DNA of 64,000 nt from Candidatus Nanopelagicales bacterium (GCA_030827125.1 JAURFD010000001.1:162750-226749), one strand, 5' to 3'. Shown: positions 35,979 to 48,379, counted from the first letter of the stretch. The notes: generated from the letters alone by a model not told the origin. Made by a program: numbers and translations.

Positions 35979-38900
35979 GTGTACCTGAAGAGCCTGACCC
36001 TCAAGGGGTTCAAGTCCTTCGCGTCGGCGACCTCGCTGGCGTTCGAGCCCGGGGTGACGTGTGTCGTCGGTCCGAACGGCTCCGGCAAGTCCAACATCGT
36101 CGACGCCCTCGCCTGGGTCATGGGTGAGCAGGGGGCGAAGTCTTTGCGCGGCGGCAACATGGCCGACGTCATCTTCGCTGGGACTTCGGGACGCGCCCCC
36201 CTCGGCCGTGCGGAAGTCGCCCTCACCATCGACAACACCGACGGAGCCTTGCCGATCGACTACACCGAGGTGACGATCTCGCGCACACTCTTCCGCAACG
36301 GTGGATCCGAATACGCGATCAACAGCACGCCCTGCCGACTCCTTGACGTGCAGGAACTGCTGTCGGATTCCGGGATCGGCCGCGAGATGCACGTCATCGT
36401 CGGTCAGGGACAGCTCGATGCGATCTTGCACGCGTCACCTGAAGACCGCCGCGGCTTCATCGAGGAAGCGGCGGGTGTCCTCAAGCATCGCAAGCGCAAG
36501 GAAAAGGCCCTGCGCAAACTCGATGCCATGCAGGGCAACCTCACGCGGTTGACCGACCTCACCAGCGAACTTCGCCGACAACTCAAGCCGCTGGGCAAGC
36601 AGGCCGAAGTTGCTCGGCGCGCGGTCGTGATTCAGTCCGATGCGCGCGACGCGCGACTCCGCCTACTCGCGGACGATCTCGTGCAGCTGCGCGAGGTGCT
36701 TGCGGCCGAGGTGGCTGACGAAACCGCCATGCGCGAGCGCCGTTCCGAGGTCGAAAACGCGCTCGCTGTCGTGGTGGCCCGCGAGTCCGAACTTGACGAG
36801 CAGGCCAGGGTGGATGCCCCCGCTCTCGCTCAGGCCCAGCAGACGTGGTTCGGGCTCTCCGCGCTGCGCGAGCGACTCCTCGGGACCGCATCCCTCGCCG
36901 CCGAGCGCCTCCGACTCCTCGGGGCGGACGACGAGGTCGTGGCAGAGTCCAGTCGCGACCCCGAGGCCATGGAGGCTGAGGCGGCCGGTCTGCGCGAGGA
37001 ACTCTTCGCTCTCGGACGCGAGGTCGAAGGGCACCGGTCCCATCTTGCGGAGGCAACCGCGCAGCGGCAGACCGCTGAGGACCAGCACAGTGCCGAGGAG
37101 CGCCGCGTCACCGAAGCGACCCGGGCCGAGTCCGACCGTCGAGAGGATCTCGTGCGTCTCTCCGGCCGGGTCGCGGCGGCGCGTTCGCGTCTCGAAACAA
37201 GGACCGCGGAAATCGATCGGCTCGTCGCGCAGCGTGAGGATGCGCGGTCTCGGGCGAGCGAAGCCCAGCGTGACTTTGCCGCGTTGGAGAGCAAGGTCGC
37301 CGGTCTTGACGCAGGCGAACTCGGACTCGATACCCAGTACGAGGCTGCGCAGCAGCGACTCGCAGCGGCCGATGCCGAGGTTGAACGGCTTCGTGCTGAA
37401 GAGCGCGACGGAGAGCGGCAGCGGGCAGCACTCACGGCGCGGGTCGAGGCGCTACGTATTGGACTGACCCGGGGTGACGGCGCGGGTGCCTTGATGCAGG
37501 CCGGCCCAGAGGCAGGCGTCCTAGGCACCGTGGCCCAAATGGTGACGGTGGAGTCGGGTTACGAGCGTGCGGTGGCCGCCGCGCTCGGTGACCTCTCCGA
37601 TGCTGTTGTCGTGCGTGATGCGGCCGCGGCGTTGCGTGGGCTGCTCCTGCTTCACCGTGATTCGGCCGGTCGTGCGAGCGTCGTACTCCTCGACGGTCCG
37701 ACGGAGTCACCGGCCGTCGGGATCGCGCCCGGGGGTGCTCGCTGGCTCAGCGACGTCATGAGTGGTTCCCCGGAACTCCTGCGCGCCCTTGCGCCCCGTT
37801 TGGCGGGACGCGTCATCGCCGAGACTCTCGACGCGGCAGCCGCGATTCGTGCGGCTGGTGCGATCGCGGTGACGCGCGAGGGTGATGTCCTCGGGCCCCA
37901 CCACGCCGAGGGAGGCTCCGGTGAGGCGCCGAGCCTCCTGGAATTGCAGGCCGCGGTGGACGAGGCCGAGCGCGAGCTCACGGAGGTTCAGCACCACCTT
38001 GATCGAGTGCGCTTCGCGCTCATCGCGGCGGCAGAAGAGCAATCCACGGCGGCGGATGAGGCCGAAGCTGCGCTGAGTCGGTTGCATGAATCCGATGCCC
38101 GCCTGGCCGCGGTCGCGGAGCAACTCGGCCTTCTCGGTCAGGCGGCGCGCGCCGCGACAGGCGAGGCCGATCGCTTGGCCTTGGCGGAGCAATCAGCACT
38201 GGAGGCGGTGGCGTCCGATCAGGCAACGCTCACAGACCTCGAGCAGCGGCTCTCGCAGGCCGAGTCGGAGGATTCCGACGAGCCCCTGGTCGATCGCCGC
38301 AGTGAGTTCGCGGTCCGCGCGCAGCAGGCTCGTGCGCACGAGGTGGAGGCCCGGCTCGCGTTGCGTACCGGCGAGGAGCGGCTGGCCTCGCTGGAATCTC
38401 GCGTGGAGGCTCTCGAACGCGCCGCACAGTATGAGCGCATCGCACGTCGTCGGGCAGCCGAGCGCCGCGAACAGCGACGGCGTGAGGCTGAGGTGGCCTC
38501 CGCGGTGGCGCGTGGGGTTGAGGTGGTCCTTCGTCGCATGGAGGTCTCGCTGCACCGCGCGGATTCTGAGCGTCGCGGCCTCGAAGAGCGTCAGGCGCAG
38601 CGAGAGAGCGCATTGCAGCAGGTGCGCCTTGAGCATCGCGAGTTGTCCGGGGAAATGGAACGGCTCACCGACTCTGTGCACCGCGATGAGGTCGCCCGGG
38701 CCGAGCAGCGACTGCGGATTGAACAACTCGAGGGGCGGGTCATTGAGGAGTTCGGCATGGAGCCGGACGAGCTCGTCGTTGACTACGGACCCGACCAACT
38801 GATCCCGCCGACGCCCGCCGCTCCCGGCGATGAGGTCGATCCGCGGGCCCCCGAACCTGAGCCCTACGCCTACGACCGCGTTCAGCAGGAGCGACGACTC

Positions 38901-39542
38901 AAGGCCGCCGAACGTGGTCTTGCACTGCTGGGCAAGGTCAATCCGCTCGCACTCGAGGAGTTCAGTGCGCTCGAGGAGCGGTTGCGCTTCCTCACCGAGC
39001 AGGTAGAGGACCTCAAGCGTTCGCGCGCCGACCTTATGGACATCGTCAAGGAGGTCGACGAGCGCGTCGAGCGTGTCTTCACCGAGGCCTACGAGGACAC
39101 CGCCCGCGAATTCGAACACGTCTTCGCACGGCTCTTCCCCGGTGGCGATGGTCGCCTCATCCTCACGGACCCCAGCGACATGCTCACCAGTGGCGTCGAC
39201 GTCGAGGCGCGCCCGCCCGGCAAGAAGGTCAAGCGCCTGTCCTTGCTGTCCGGAGGCGAGCGCTCACTGACGGCCGTCGCCTTCCTCATCGCGCTGTTCA
39301 AGGCCCGGCCCAGCCCGTTCTATGTCCTCGATGAGGTTGAGGCGGCTCTGGATGACGTGAATCTCGGCCGACTCATCGATGCAATCGATGAGTTGCGGAC
39401 GAGTTCACAGCTCATTGTGATCACGCACCAGAAGCGCACCATGGAGATCGCCGACGCGCTGTACGGCGTATCGATGCGTGGTGACGGCGTCACCCAGGTC
39501 GTGGGTCAGCGGCTGCGCGAGTCCGATCCCGTCTCCGCCTGA
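35979..39542 (+). CDS. smc: chromosome segregation protein SMC
   Basis: This is the large condensin ATPase, 1187 residues. Walker A VVGPNGSGKSNIVDALAW lies near 30, two long coiled coils flank a hinge at about 500-640 (AQMVTVESGYERAVAAALGDLSDAVVVRD), the signature KRLSLLSGGERSLTAVAFLIALF is near 1090 and Walker B PFYVLDEVEAALDD near 1115. GTG 35979 gives the conserved MYLKSLTLKGFKSFA start. A TAGGGT -10 at about 35940-35945 may start the transcript. It is followed by a family 2 repeat and then ftsY. Confidence 0.96.
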   Translation: MYLKSLTLKGFKSFASATSLAFEPGVTCVVGPNGSGKSNIVDALAWVMGEQGAKSLRGGNMADVIFAGTSGRAPLGRAEVALTIDNTDGALPIDYTEVTISRTLFRNGGSEYAINSTPCRLLDVQELLSDSGIGREMHVIVGQGQLDAILHASPEDRRGFIEEAAGVLKHRKRKEKALRKLDAMQGNLTRLTDLTSELRRQLKPLGKQAEVARRAVVIQSDARDARLRLLADDLVQLREVLAAEVADETAMRERRSEVENALAVVVARESELDEQARVDAPALAQAQQTWFGLSALRERLLGTASLAAERLRLLGADDEVVAESSRDPEAMEAEAAGLREELFALGREVEGHRSHLAEATAQRQTAEDQHSAEERRVTEATRAESDRREDLVRLSGRVAAARSRLETRTAEIDRLVAQREDARSRASEAQRDFAALESKVAGLDAGELGLDTQYEAAQQRLAAADAEVERLRAEERDGERQRAALTARVEALRIGLTRGDGAGALMQAGPEAGVLGTVAQMVTVESGYERAVAAALGDLSDAVVVRDAAAALRGLLLLHRDSAGRASVVLLDGPTESPAVGIAPGGARWLSDVMSGSPELLRALAPRLAGRVIAETLDAAAAIRAAGAIAVTREGDVLGPHHAEGGSGEAPSLLELQAAVDEAERELTEVQHHLDRVRFALIAAAEEQSTAADEAEAALSRLHESDARLAAVAEQLGLLGQAARAATGEADRLALAEQSALEAVASDQATLTDLEQRLSQAESEDSDEPLVDRRSEFAVRAQQARAHEVEARLALRTGEERLASLESRVEALERAAQYERIARRRAAERREQRRREAEVASAVARGVEVVLRRMEVSLHRADSERRGLEERQAQRESALQQVRLEHRELSGEMERLTDSVHRDEVARAEQRLRIEQLEGRVIEEFGMEPDELVVDYGPDQLIPPTPAAPGDEVDPRAPEPEPYAYDRVQQERRLKAAERGLALLGKVNPLALEEFSALEERLRFLTEQVEDLKRSRADLMDIVKEVDERVERVFTEAYEDTAREFEHVFARLFPGGDGRLILTDPSDMLTSGVDVEARPPGKKVKRLSLLSGGERSLTAVAFLIALFKARPSPFYVLDEVEAALDDVNLGRLIDAIDELRTSSQLIVITHQKRTMEIADALYGVSMRGDGVTQVVGQRLRESDPVSA

Positions 39543-39562
39543 CGCTTCGTCGCGGCGGAGCG

Positions 39563-39612
39563 CTTCTTTGGTCACATCACGGGGCTAAGCCCGGCGATCT
39601 GCCGAAAGAACG
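39563..39612. repeat. dispersed 50-bp palindromic element, family 2, copy 2
   Basis: It has the same length and arrangement as 14784-14833: TTCTTT and AAAGAA outer arms around a central GGGC-TAA-GCCC hairpin. It starts 21 bases after the smc stop. Confidence 0.7.
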
Positions 39613-39651
39613 CGACTGAGGTACGGCTGATGCCTCCCGCGCAGCGCCGCC

Positions 39652-39657
39652 TAGGAT
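39652..39657 (+). promoter_or_regulatory. -10 element of a leaderless ftsY promoter
   Basis: TAGGAT lies 6 nt before the ftsY GTG at 39664, and there is no Shine-Dalgarno. Confidence 0.45.
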
Positions 39658-39663
39658 CGACGC

Positions 39664-40902
39664 GTGGAAATGACCTTCGTGTACGTCGCCCTGGCCGTCG
39701 CCCTTCTGGTCGCCGTCGTCGTCGGAGTGGCCCTCGTGGTCAACCGTCGTGGCGAGCCGAAGCTGCCCAAGCCGCGGCCGGGCGTCGACTACGCCCCGGG
39801 CGTCGGCGACGATGACACAACACCTCGCGACACGCCCCGGCGACTTGTCGAGGAGGCCCCTGGCCCGGACGGTGTTGGTACCGCAGTCCTCGATGGGCCG
39901 TCCGTCGAAGAGGTCGATCTCGAGGAGATCGACCTCGAGGACATCGATCTCGAGGAGATTGCGAACCTTGAGGCTCCTGAGCCGGCCGCGGGTCGATTCA
40001 CCCGGCTGCGGCGTCGGCTCGCGCGGTCGCAGTCCGCCCTCGGCCGGGGACTGCTCAGTCTGCTGTCCCGCGACACCTTGGACGCCGACACCTGGGACGA
40101 GATCGAAGAGACCCTGCTTACCGCGGACCTCGGTGTCTCAGCCACGACCGAACTCATGGATCGACTCCGTGCCCGGGTGCTCGCCGAGGCCCCGTCGTCT
40201 CCGGCGGAGGCCCAGGCCCTGCTGCGCGAGGAACTCATCGCGCTCGTCGACCCCACCGTGGATCGCACCGTCCACTCCACGCGTGACGCGGAGGGACCCG
40301 CGGTGGTCCTCGTCGTGGGCGTCAACGGAACCGGCAAGACCACGACAACCGGCAAACTGGGGCGCCTGCTCGTGGCCGAGGACCGCACCGTCGTCCTCGG
40401 TGCGGCCGACACCTTCCGCGCGGCTGCCGCGGAGCAACTCCAGACCTGGGGCGACCGGGTGGGCGCAGCGGTCGTCCGCGGACCCGAGGGCGGAGACCCT
40501 GCGGCCGTCGCCTTCGATGCGGTCACCATCGGCGCGGAGGCGGACGTCGACACGGTCGTCATCGACACAGCCGGGCGCCTGCACACCAAGGTGGGCCTCA
40601 TGGATGAACTCGGCAAGGTCAAGCGCGTCCTGGAGCGTCGCGGTCCGGTCGATGAGGTGCTCCTCGTGCTCGATGCGACCACCGGGCAGAACGGCTTGAC
40701 ACAGGCCCGGGTCTTCTCTGAGGTCGTGGATGTCAGCGGGATCGTCCTCACCAAGCTCGACGGAACCGCCAAGGGCGGGATCGTCGTGGCGGTGCAGCGG
40801 GAACTCGGCGTACCGGTCAAATTGGTCGGCCTGGGTGAGGGTCCGGACGATCTGGCCCCCTTCGACGCGGCTGAGTTCGTGGACGCCCTCCTCGCCGAGT
40901 GA
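39664..40902 (+). CDS. ftsY: signal recognition particle receptor FtsY
   Basis: FtsY docks SRP-ribosome complexes at the membrane. The 412 residues begin with a membrane helix (FVYVALAVALLVAVVVGVAL), then an acidic linker with repeated EEIDLEDIDLEE, the N domain, and the GTPase G domain: GVNGTGKTTTTGKLGRLL near 220, ADTFRAAAAEQL, DTAGRLHTKVGLMDEL and LTKLDGTAKGGIVVAV. The N-terminal helix is usual in actinobacteria. It is separated from smc by a repeat element and has its own predicted promoter. Confidence 0.95.
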   Translation: MEMTFVYVALAVALLVAVVVGVALVVNRRGEPKLPKPRPGVDYAPGVGDDDTTPRDTPRRLVEEAPGPDGVGTAVLDGPSVEEVDLEEIDLEDIDLEEIANLEAPEPAAGRFTRLRRRLARSQSALGRGLLSLLSRDTLDADTWDEIEETLLTADLGVSATTELMDRLRARVLAEAPSSPAEAQALLREELIALVDPTVDRTVHSTRDAEGPAVVLVVGVNGTGKTTTTGKLGRLLVAEDRTVVLGAADTFRAAAAEQLQTWGDRVGAAVVRGPEGGDPAAVAFDAVTIGAEADVDTVVIDTAGRLHTKVGLMDELGKVKRVLERRGPVDEVLLVLDATTGQNGLTQARVFSEVVDVSGIVLTKLDGTAKGGIVVAVQRELGVPVKLVGLGEGPDDLAPFDAAEFVDALLAE

Positions 40903-41026
40903 CATGACACACGCATGTAACAAACGGGCTCGGGAAGTGATGAACCCGTAACGCGACGGTGCCTCCGGGGAAACGTGCGCTCAGCAGGGTGTGGCTCACA
41001 CCACCTACCCAAGGAGCGTGGCGCGA

Positions 41027-42313
41027 ATGGAATCGATGCTTGATACCGGCAACACCGCATGGGTGTTGACGGCGGCGGCCATGGTGCTGCTGATGATCCC
41101 CGGACTGGCTTTGTTCTACGGCGGCATGGTCCGCGCAAAGTCTGTCCTCAATATGTTGATGATGGTCATGACGGCCGCCTTTGTCGTGATGATCCTGTGG
41201 GTGCTCTTCGGCTACTCGATGGCCTTCGGCACCGACATCGGCGGACTGATTGGTGATCCGGTCGAGTACCTCGGACTCGAAGGCCTCATGGTCGATGATC
41301 CCGAAGCGAGTCTGCCGGCGATGGCGTTCGTTGGCTTCCAGGCCATGTTCGCCGCGCTCACCGTGGGACTGATTGCCGGCGCCGTGGCCGATCGCACGAA
41401 GTTTGGTGCCTGGCTGTTCTTCGGCGCGGTGTGGGCCATCATCGTGTACTTCCCGGTCGCTCACTGGGTGTGGAGTTCGGGCGGCTGGATCTTCGAACTT
41501 GGTGTCATCGACTTCGCCGGTGGCACGGCGGTGCACATCAACGCTGGCGCTGCAGCACTCGCACTCGCCATCGTCATCGGTCGCCGCGTGGGCTGGCCCA
41601 AGACACCGATGCGTCCGCAGAACCTCACGCTTGTCATGCTCGGTGCCGGCCTGCTGTGGTTCGGTTGGTTCGGCTTCAACGCCGGCAGTGCGCTCGCTGC
41701 CAACAACGCCGCGTCGGTGGTCTTCGTCAACACCTTCGCCGCGACGGCCGCCGCCGCACTGGCCTGGTTGGTCGTGGAGAAGTTTCGCGACGGACACGCA
41801 ACGACTCTCGGTGCCGCGTCGGGCATCGTGGCGGGCTTGGTAGCCATCACCCCGGCGTGCGCGTCGGTCAGCCCGATCGGTGCCATCGTCATCGGCATCA
41901 TCGCCGGGGCGCTCTGCGCCATCGCGGTGGGCTGGAAGTACAAGCTGGGGTATGACGATTCCCTCGACGTCGTGGGTGTCCACCTCGTAGGCGGTCTGGT
42001 CGGCACGCTCCTCATTGGTTTCCTGGCAACCGAGGCCGCGCCCACCGGGGTGAACGGGCTCTTCTACGGGGGCGGCGTAGAACAACTCGGCAAGCAGGCG
42101 ATTGGCGCCTTCGCGGTGATGTTCTACTCGCTCATCATCGCCGCCATCATCGCCCTGATCATCAAGGCAACCCGCGGCTTCCGTATCTCCTCGGATGACG
42201 AAGTGTCGGGTATCGACCTGGCGGTCCACGCCGAGTCTGGATACGAACTGGGAGACTCGGGCGGCGGCGGACACTTCGCCGGCGTCGGGCAGCGCTCGCT
42301 GGGAGGGGAGTAG
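41027..42313 (+). CDS. amt: ammonium transporter
   Basis: The 428-residue integral membrane protein has about 11 transmembrane segments and Amt motifs: NTAWVLTAAAMVLLMIPGLALFYGGMVRAKSVLNMLMM at the start, DFAGGTAVHINAGAAALALA with the pore His, GWFGFNAGSALAANNAA, and CASVSPIGAIVIGIIAG. Its C-terminal tail is soluble and would contact GlnK. AAGGAG lies 10 nt before the ATG. Two GTAAC sequences (40917 and 40948) and a GAAAC in the upstream gap recall GlnR half-sites, but spacing is imperfect. It is first in amt-glnK-glnD. Confidence 0.95.
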   Translation: MESMLDTGNTAWVLTAAAMVLLMIPGLALFYGGMVRAKSVLNMLMMVMTAAFVVMILWVLFGYSMAFGTDIGGLIGDPVEYLGLEGLMVDDPEASLPAMAFVGFQAMFAALTVGLIAGAVADRTKFGAWLFFGAVWAIIVYFPVAHWVWSSGGWIFELGVIDFAGGTAVHINAGAAALALAIVIGRRVGWPKTPMRPQNLTLVMLGAGLLWFGWFGFNAGSALAANNAASVVFVNTFAATAAAALAWLVVEKFRDGHATTLGAASGIVAGLVAITPACASVSPIGAIVIGIIAGALCAIAVGWKYKLGYDDSLDVVGVHLVGGLVGTLLIGFLATEAAPTGVNGLFYGGGVEQLGKQAIGAFAVMFYSLIIAAIIALIIKATRGFRISSDDEVSGIDLAVHAESGYELGDSGGGGHFAGVGQRSLGGE

Positions 42314-45072
<2,759 letters not shown>

Positions 45073-45123
45073 GCTGGTGTGACCGCCGGAAAGCCCGGCG
45101 ACTCGTCTTCGGGAGTCCATCAG

Positions 45124-46665
45124 GTGTTCGCTTCGCTGTCCGACCGGCTGTCAGCGACCTTCCGCAATCTTCGCGGCAAGGGACGCCTGTCCGAGGCGGA
45201 TATCGACGAGACGGTTCGTGAGATCCGCATTGCGCTCCTCGATGCTGACGTGGCATTACCCGTCGTCCGGGCCTTCTGCGCCACAGTCAAGGAGCGTGCG
45301 CTTTCCGCCGAGGTCTCCGGAGCGCTGAATCCCGCTCAGCAGGTCGTCAAGATCGTGCACGAGCAACTCGTCGAGATTCTCGGTGGGCAGACGCGGCGCC
45401 TTCGGTTCGCCAAGCATCCGCCAACCGTCATCCTGCTCGCCGGGCTCCAGGGCGCCGGCAAGACCACGCTGGCCGGCAAGCTCGCGGCCCACCTGCGTGA
45501 GCAGTCGCACCAACCCCTCCTCGTGGCCGCCGACCTGCAAAGGCCGAACGCGGTCGACCAATTGCGCATCGTCGGAGAGCGCGCGGGCGTCCCTGTCTTT
45601 GCCCCTGAACCCGGCAATGGCGTCGGAGATCCGGTTCGGGTAGCGCGCGATGCGGTGGAGCACGCCAAGGTCCACCTCAACGACATCGTCATCGTCGACA
45701 CGGCTGGTCGACTCGCCATCGACAGCGAACTCATGGATCAGTTGCGTGATGTGCGTGACGCGGTCGAACCCGATGAGGTCCTCCTCGTCGTCGACGCCAT
45801 GATCGGCCAGGACGCCGTACGCACCGCCGAGGAGTTCCAGACCGGGGTGGGCTTCGACGGAGTGGTCCTCACCAAACTGGACGGTGACGCGCGCGGTGGC
45901 GCGGCTCTGTCGGTCGTGAACGTGACCGGTCGGCCGATCATCTTCGCGTCGACGGGCGAGAAGCTCGAAGACTTCGAGGCCTTCCATCCCGATCGCATGG
46001 CCTCGCGAATCCTCGACATGGGCGATGTCATGACGCTCATCGAGCAGGCTGAGCGCGCTTTCGACGCCGAGCAGGCCGAACGCATGGCGGCCAAGGTCAG
46101 CAAGGGCGAGGACTTCACCCTCGAGGACTTCCTTGAGCAGATGCAGGCCGTCAAGAAGATGGGCTCACTCGGCAAGTTGCTCGGGATGCTTCCCGGCATG
46201 GGCGACATGAAGGCCCAGCTCGACCAACTCGACGAGCGAGAGATCGATCGCGTGTCGGCGATCATCCAGTCGATGACCCCGGCCGAGCGCCAGGATCCGA
46301 AGATTCTCAACGCCTCCCGCCGTCAGCGGATCGCGCGCGGCTCCGGCACCGAGGTCAGCGATGTGAACTCACTGGTCGAGCGGTTCGGTGAGGCGCAGAA
46401 GATGATGCGCCAGATGCGAGGCGGCAAGGGGATGCCGGGGATGCCGGGGATGCCTGGGATGCCCGGCATGGGGGGCGGCGGCAAGAAGTCCAAGGGTCGT
46501 TCGGGTCGGACGCCGGCCAAGGCCAAGAAGGGGCGCAGCGGCAACCCAGCCCGCCGCGCGCAGGAGGAGCAGTTGGCCGCCCAGCGGGCGACTGAAGCCC
46601 CCGTGACCCCCGAGGCCACCGACTTCGAACTCCCCGACGACGTGAAGAAGCTCCTCGGCGGCTAG
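45124..46665 (+). CDS. ffh: signal recognition particle protein Ffh
   Basis: Ffh binds signal sequences and SRP RNA. From GTG 45124 the 513-residue protein starts FASLSDRLSATFRNLRGKGRLSE, with GTPase motifs GLQGAGKTTLAGKLA, VAADLQRPNAVDQL, VDTAGRLAIDSELM and LTKLDGDARGGAAL, and an M domain with GSLGKLLGMLPGMGD and RRQRIARGSG. GGGAG lies 8 nt before this GTG; a longer start at 45079 is possible. The tail contains a short tandem GMP repeat and is Lys/Arg-rich. A TAGGCT -10 at 45070-45075 may provide its own promoter. Confidence 0.94.
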   Translation: MFASLSDRLSATFRNLRGKGRLSEADIDETVREIRIALLDADVALPVVRAFCATVKERALSAEVSGALNPAQQVVKIVHEQLVEILGGQTRRLRFAKHPPTVILLAGLQGAGKTTLAGKLAAHLREQSHQPLLVAADLQRPNAVDQLRIVGERAGVPVFAPEPGNGVGDPVRVARDAVEHAKVHLNDIVIVDTAGRLAIDSELMDQLRDVRDAVEPDEVLLVVDAMIGQDAVRTAEEFQTGVGFDGVVLTKLDGDARGGAALSVVNVTGRPIIFASTGEKLEDFEAFHPDRMASRILDMGDVMTLIEQAERAFDAEQAERMAAKVSKGEDFTLEDFLEQMQAVKKMGSLGKLLGMLPGMGDMKAQLDQLDEREIDRVSAIIQSMTPAERQDPKILNASRRQRIARGSGTEVSDVNSLVERFGEAQKMMRQMRGGKGMPGMPGMPGMPGMGGGGKKSKGRSGRTPAKAKKGRSGNPARRAQEEQLAAQRATEAPVTPEATDFELPDDVKKLLGG

Positions 46666-46709
46666 CGAGCCCCCCCCGACGCCGATTTTCTTAGGGGCTC
46701 GGGCCCACC

Positions 46710-46715
46710 TACCCT
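46710..46715 (+). promoter_or_regulatory. -10 element of a leaderless promoter for the 46722 gene
   Basis: TACCCT lies 6 nt before the ATG at 46722 and no Shine-Dalgarno is visible. Confidence 0.45.
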
Positions 46716-46721
46716 GGACCG

Positions 46722-47543
46722 ATGGCGCTACGCAGGGCACTTGCGGCCGTGTTGGCCAGCGGATTGCTCGCCGTGCCGGGCGTGGCGTCGGCTGAGGACC
46801 GAGTCCTGTGCCAGATGAGCGGCTCGGAGCTCGACGAGATCAGCGGATTGGCGTACTCGAATCGCCACGCTGGGATCGTGTGGACCCACAACGACTCAGG
46901 TGGGGGCGCCACGGTCTACGCCCTGGATACCCGGACGTGCGACGTGCGAGCCACGGTCACCCTTGTCGGCATGCCCGGGATCGATCCCGAAGCCATCGCC
47001 GCGTCTATCGACGCTCGTGGCCGACCGGTCTTATGGCTCGCGGACATTGGCGACAATGCCCGCAAGCGTCCTCGCGTCTTCCTCTACCGATTCGTGGAGC
47101 CCGACACCCTGTCAGATCGGGCCGTGTCCGCCCGGAAGTTCGTGGTGCGCTATCCGAAGCCGGTCGATGCTGAAGCCGTCCTCGTCGGGGCCAAGGCACT
47201 GTGGATTATCAGCAAGGACGGCACGGCGGGCACCGTGTGGAAGGTACGCCTGCCCCTGCGTAAGAAGGCAAACCTCGCGCGAAGGGTGGGGCGCGAGGGG
47301 GCGTTCGTGAGCGACGCTGCCATGGCTCCGAACGGTCGCTACTACGTGGTTCGGGACTACTCGGAGGCTCGTGTCTACCAAGGGTCTCCGCCAGGGCGAC
47401 TCGTTGATCGATTTGGGCTCCCCGGGCAGATCCAGGGCGAGGCCATCACCTGGATGCCCGATGGTCAGGGCTTCCTCATTGCCAGTGAGCGGGATCCTCG
47501 ACTCATTGAGGTGACCTGGAGCCCTCCGCGCCGAGCGCGTTGA
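46722..47543 (+). CDS. secreted beta-propeller-like protein of unknown function
   Basis: The 273-residue product has a signal peptide (ALRRALAAVLASGLLAVPGVASA|E, cleavage near 25). The mature part has EISGLAYSNRH, VWTHNDSGGGATVYALD, PEAIAASIDARGRPVLWLADIGDNARKRPRVFLYRF and a late GEAITWMPDGQGFLIASERDP. The WTHNDSG and DIGDN motifs recur in a family of extracellular propeller proteins whose substrate is not established. Asp/Asn clusters may bind calcium. It is a single-gene unit between ffh and rpsP, probably leaderless. Confidence 0.7.
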   Translation: MALRRALAAVLASGLLAVPGVASAEDRVLCQMSGSELDEISGLAYSNRHAGIVWTHNDSGGGATVYALDTRTCDVRATVTLVGMPGIDPEAIAASIDARGRPVLWLADIGDNARKRPRVFLYRFVEPDTLSDRAVSARKFVVRYPKPVDAEAVLVGAKALWIISKDGTAGTVWKVRLPLRKKANLARRVGREGAFVSDAAMAPNGRYYVVRDYSEARVYQGSPPGRLVDRFGLPGQIQGEAITWMPDGQGFLIASERDPRLIEVTWSPPRRAR

Positions 47544-47757
47544 CGGGGTGGCCGGTAGGGAGGTGGGCGAACTCCCCGGATGGGCGGTTCGCCCTCACCC
47601 GGGGCTCTCTGGCAGACTATGCGGGCCGTGCCGCCCGCGGACCCTCTCACCCGCGGCGCAGCACCCGCCGGGCAGAGAGCGTCGCACCCCACGCGATGAA
47701 CGACGCCCACCATCACCACCTGCCTAGGTGGTCGAATCGAATGGAGCAGTGCCGGCC

Positions 47758-48378
47758 GTGGCCGTCAAGATCAAGTTGAAGCGCGTGGGCAAGATCCACG
47801 CCCCCCAGTACCGCGTCATCGTTGCCGACTCGCGCACCAAGCGCGATGGTCGTGCGATCGAAGAGATCGGCATCTACCAGCCAATGCAGAGCCCGAGCCT
47901 GATCGAGATCGATTCCGATCGCGCCCAGCACTGGCTCGCCGTCGGCGCACAGCCGACCGAGGCTGTCCTTGTCCTGCTGAAGATCACCGGTGACTGGCAG
48001 AAGTTCAAGGGTCTGCCCGGCCAGGAGGGCACCTTGCAGGTTGCCCCGGCCAAGGAGTCGCGTGTCGCCGCCTACGAGGCTGCGGTCAAGGACGCCGCTG
48101 ACGAGCCCAAGACTGCGACGAAGAAGGTGGCCGAGAAGGTTGCGGACGCGGCCGTCGCCGAGACGGTTGCCGTCGCTGCGGCGGAGGAAGCAGTCGTGGC
48201 TGAGGCCGAGGCCGTCGTCGAGGTGGCCGAGGCCAACTCCGGCGACGTGAGTGTCGCTGAGGCCGAGGCTGCCGTGGCGGTCGCCGAGGCTGCCGACGAG
48301 GTGGCGGACGCTGCCGGCGCCGTGGCTGACCAGGCCGTTGCTGAGGCCGTGGAGGCCGCGGAAGAAGCTGGGGCCTGA
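47758..48378 (+). CDS. rpsP: 30S ribosomal protein S16 with long C-terminal extension
   Basis: Residues 1-85 are S16: [50 protein letters not shown] and an [16 protein letters not shown] stretch. Residues about 110-206 are a low-complexity acidic tail rich in Ala, Glu and Val (for example [19 protein letters not shown]). S16 is normally 80-160 residues; at 206 this is long even for actinobacteria. GTG 47758 gives the canonical start; an in-frame GTG at 47728 is less likely. It heads the rpsP-khpA-rimM-trmD cluster. Upstream, GGGCGAAC/GTTCGCCC (47565-47594) forms a dyad in the promoter region. Confidence 0.93.
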   Translation: MAVKIKLKRVGKIHAPQYRVIVADSRTKRDGRAIEEIGIYQPMQSPSLIEIDSDRAQHWLAVGAQPTEAVLVLLKITGDWQKFKGLPGQEGTLQVAPAKESRVAAYEAAVKDAADEPKTATKKVAEKVADAAVAETVAVAAAEEAVVAEAEAVVEVAEANSGDVSVAEAEAAVAVAEAADEVADAAGAVADQAVAEAVEAAEEAGA

Positions 48379-48379
48379 C

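Noticed and set aside
40817..42274. Long open frame on the minus strand opposite amt
   Set aside because: It is Asp/Arg/His-rich antisense translation of membrane-protein codons; amt on the + strand is unmistakable.
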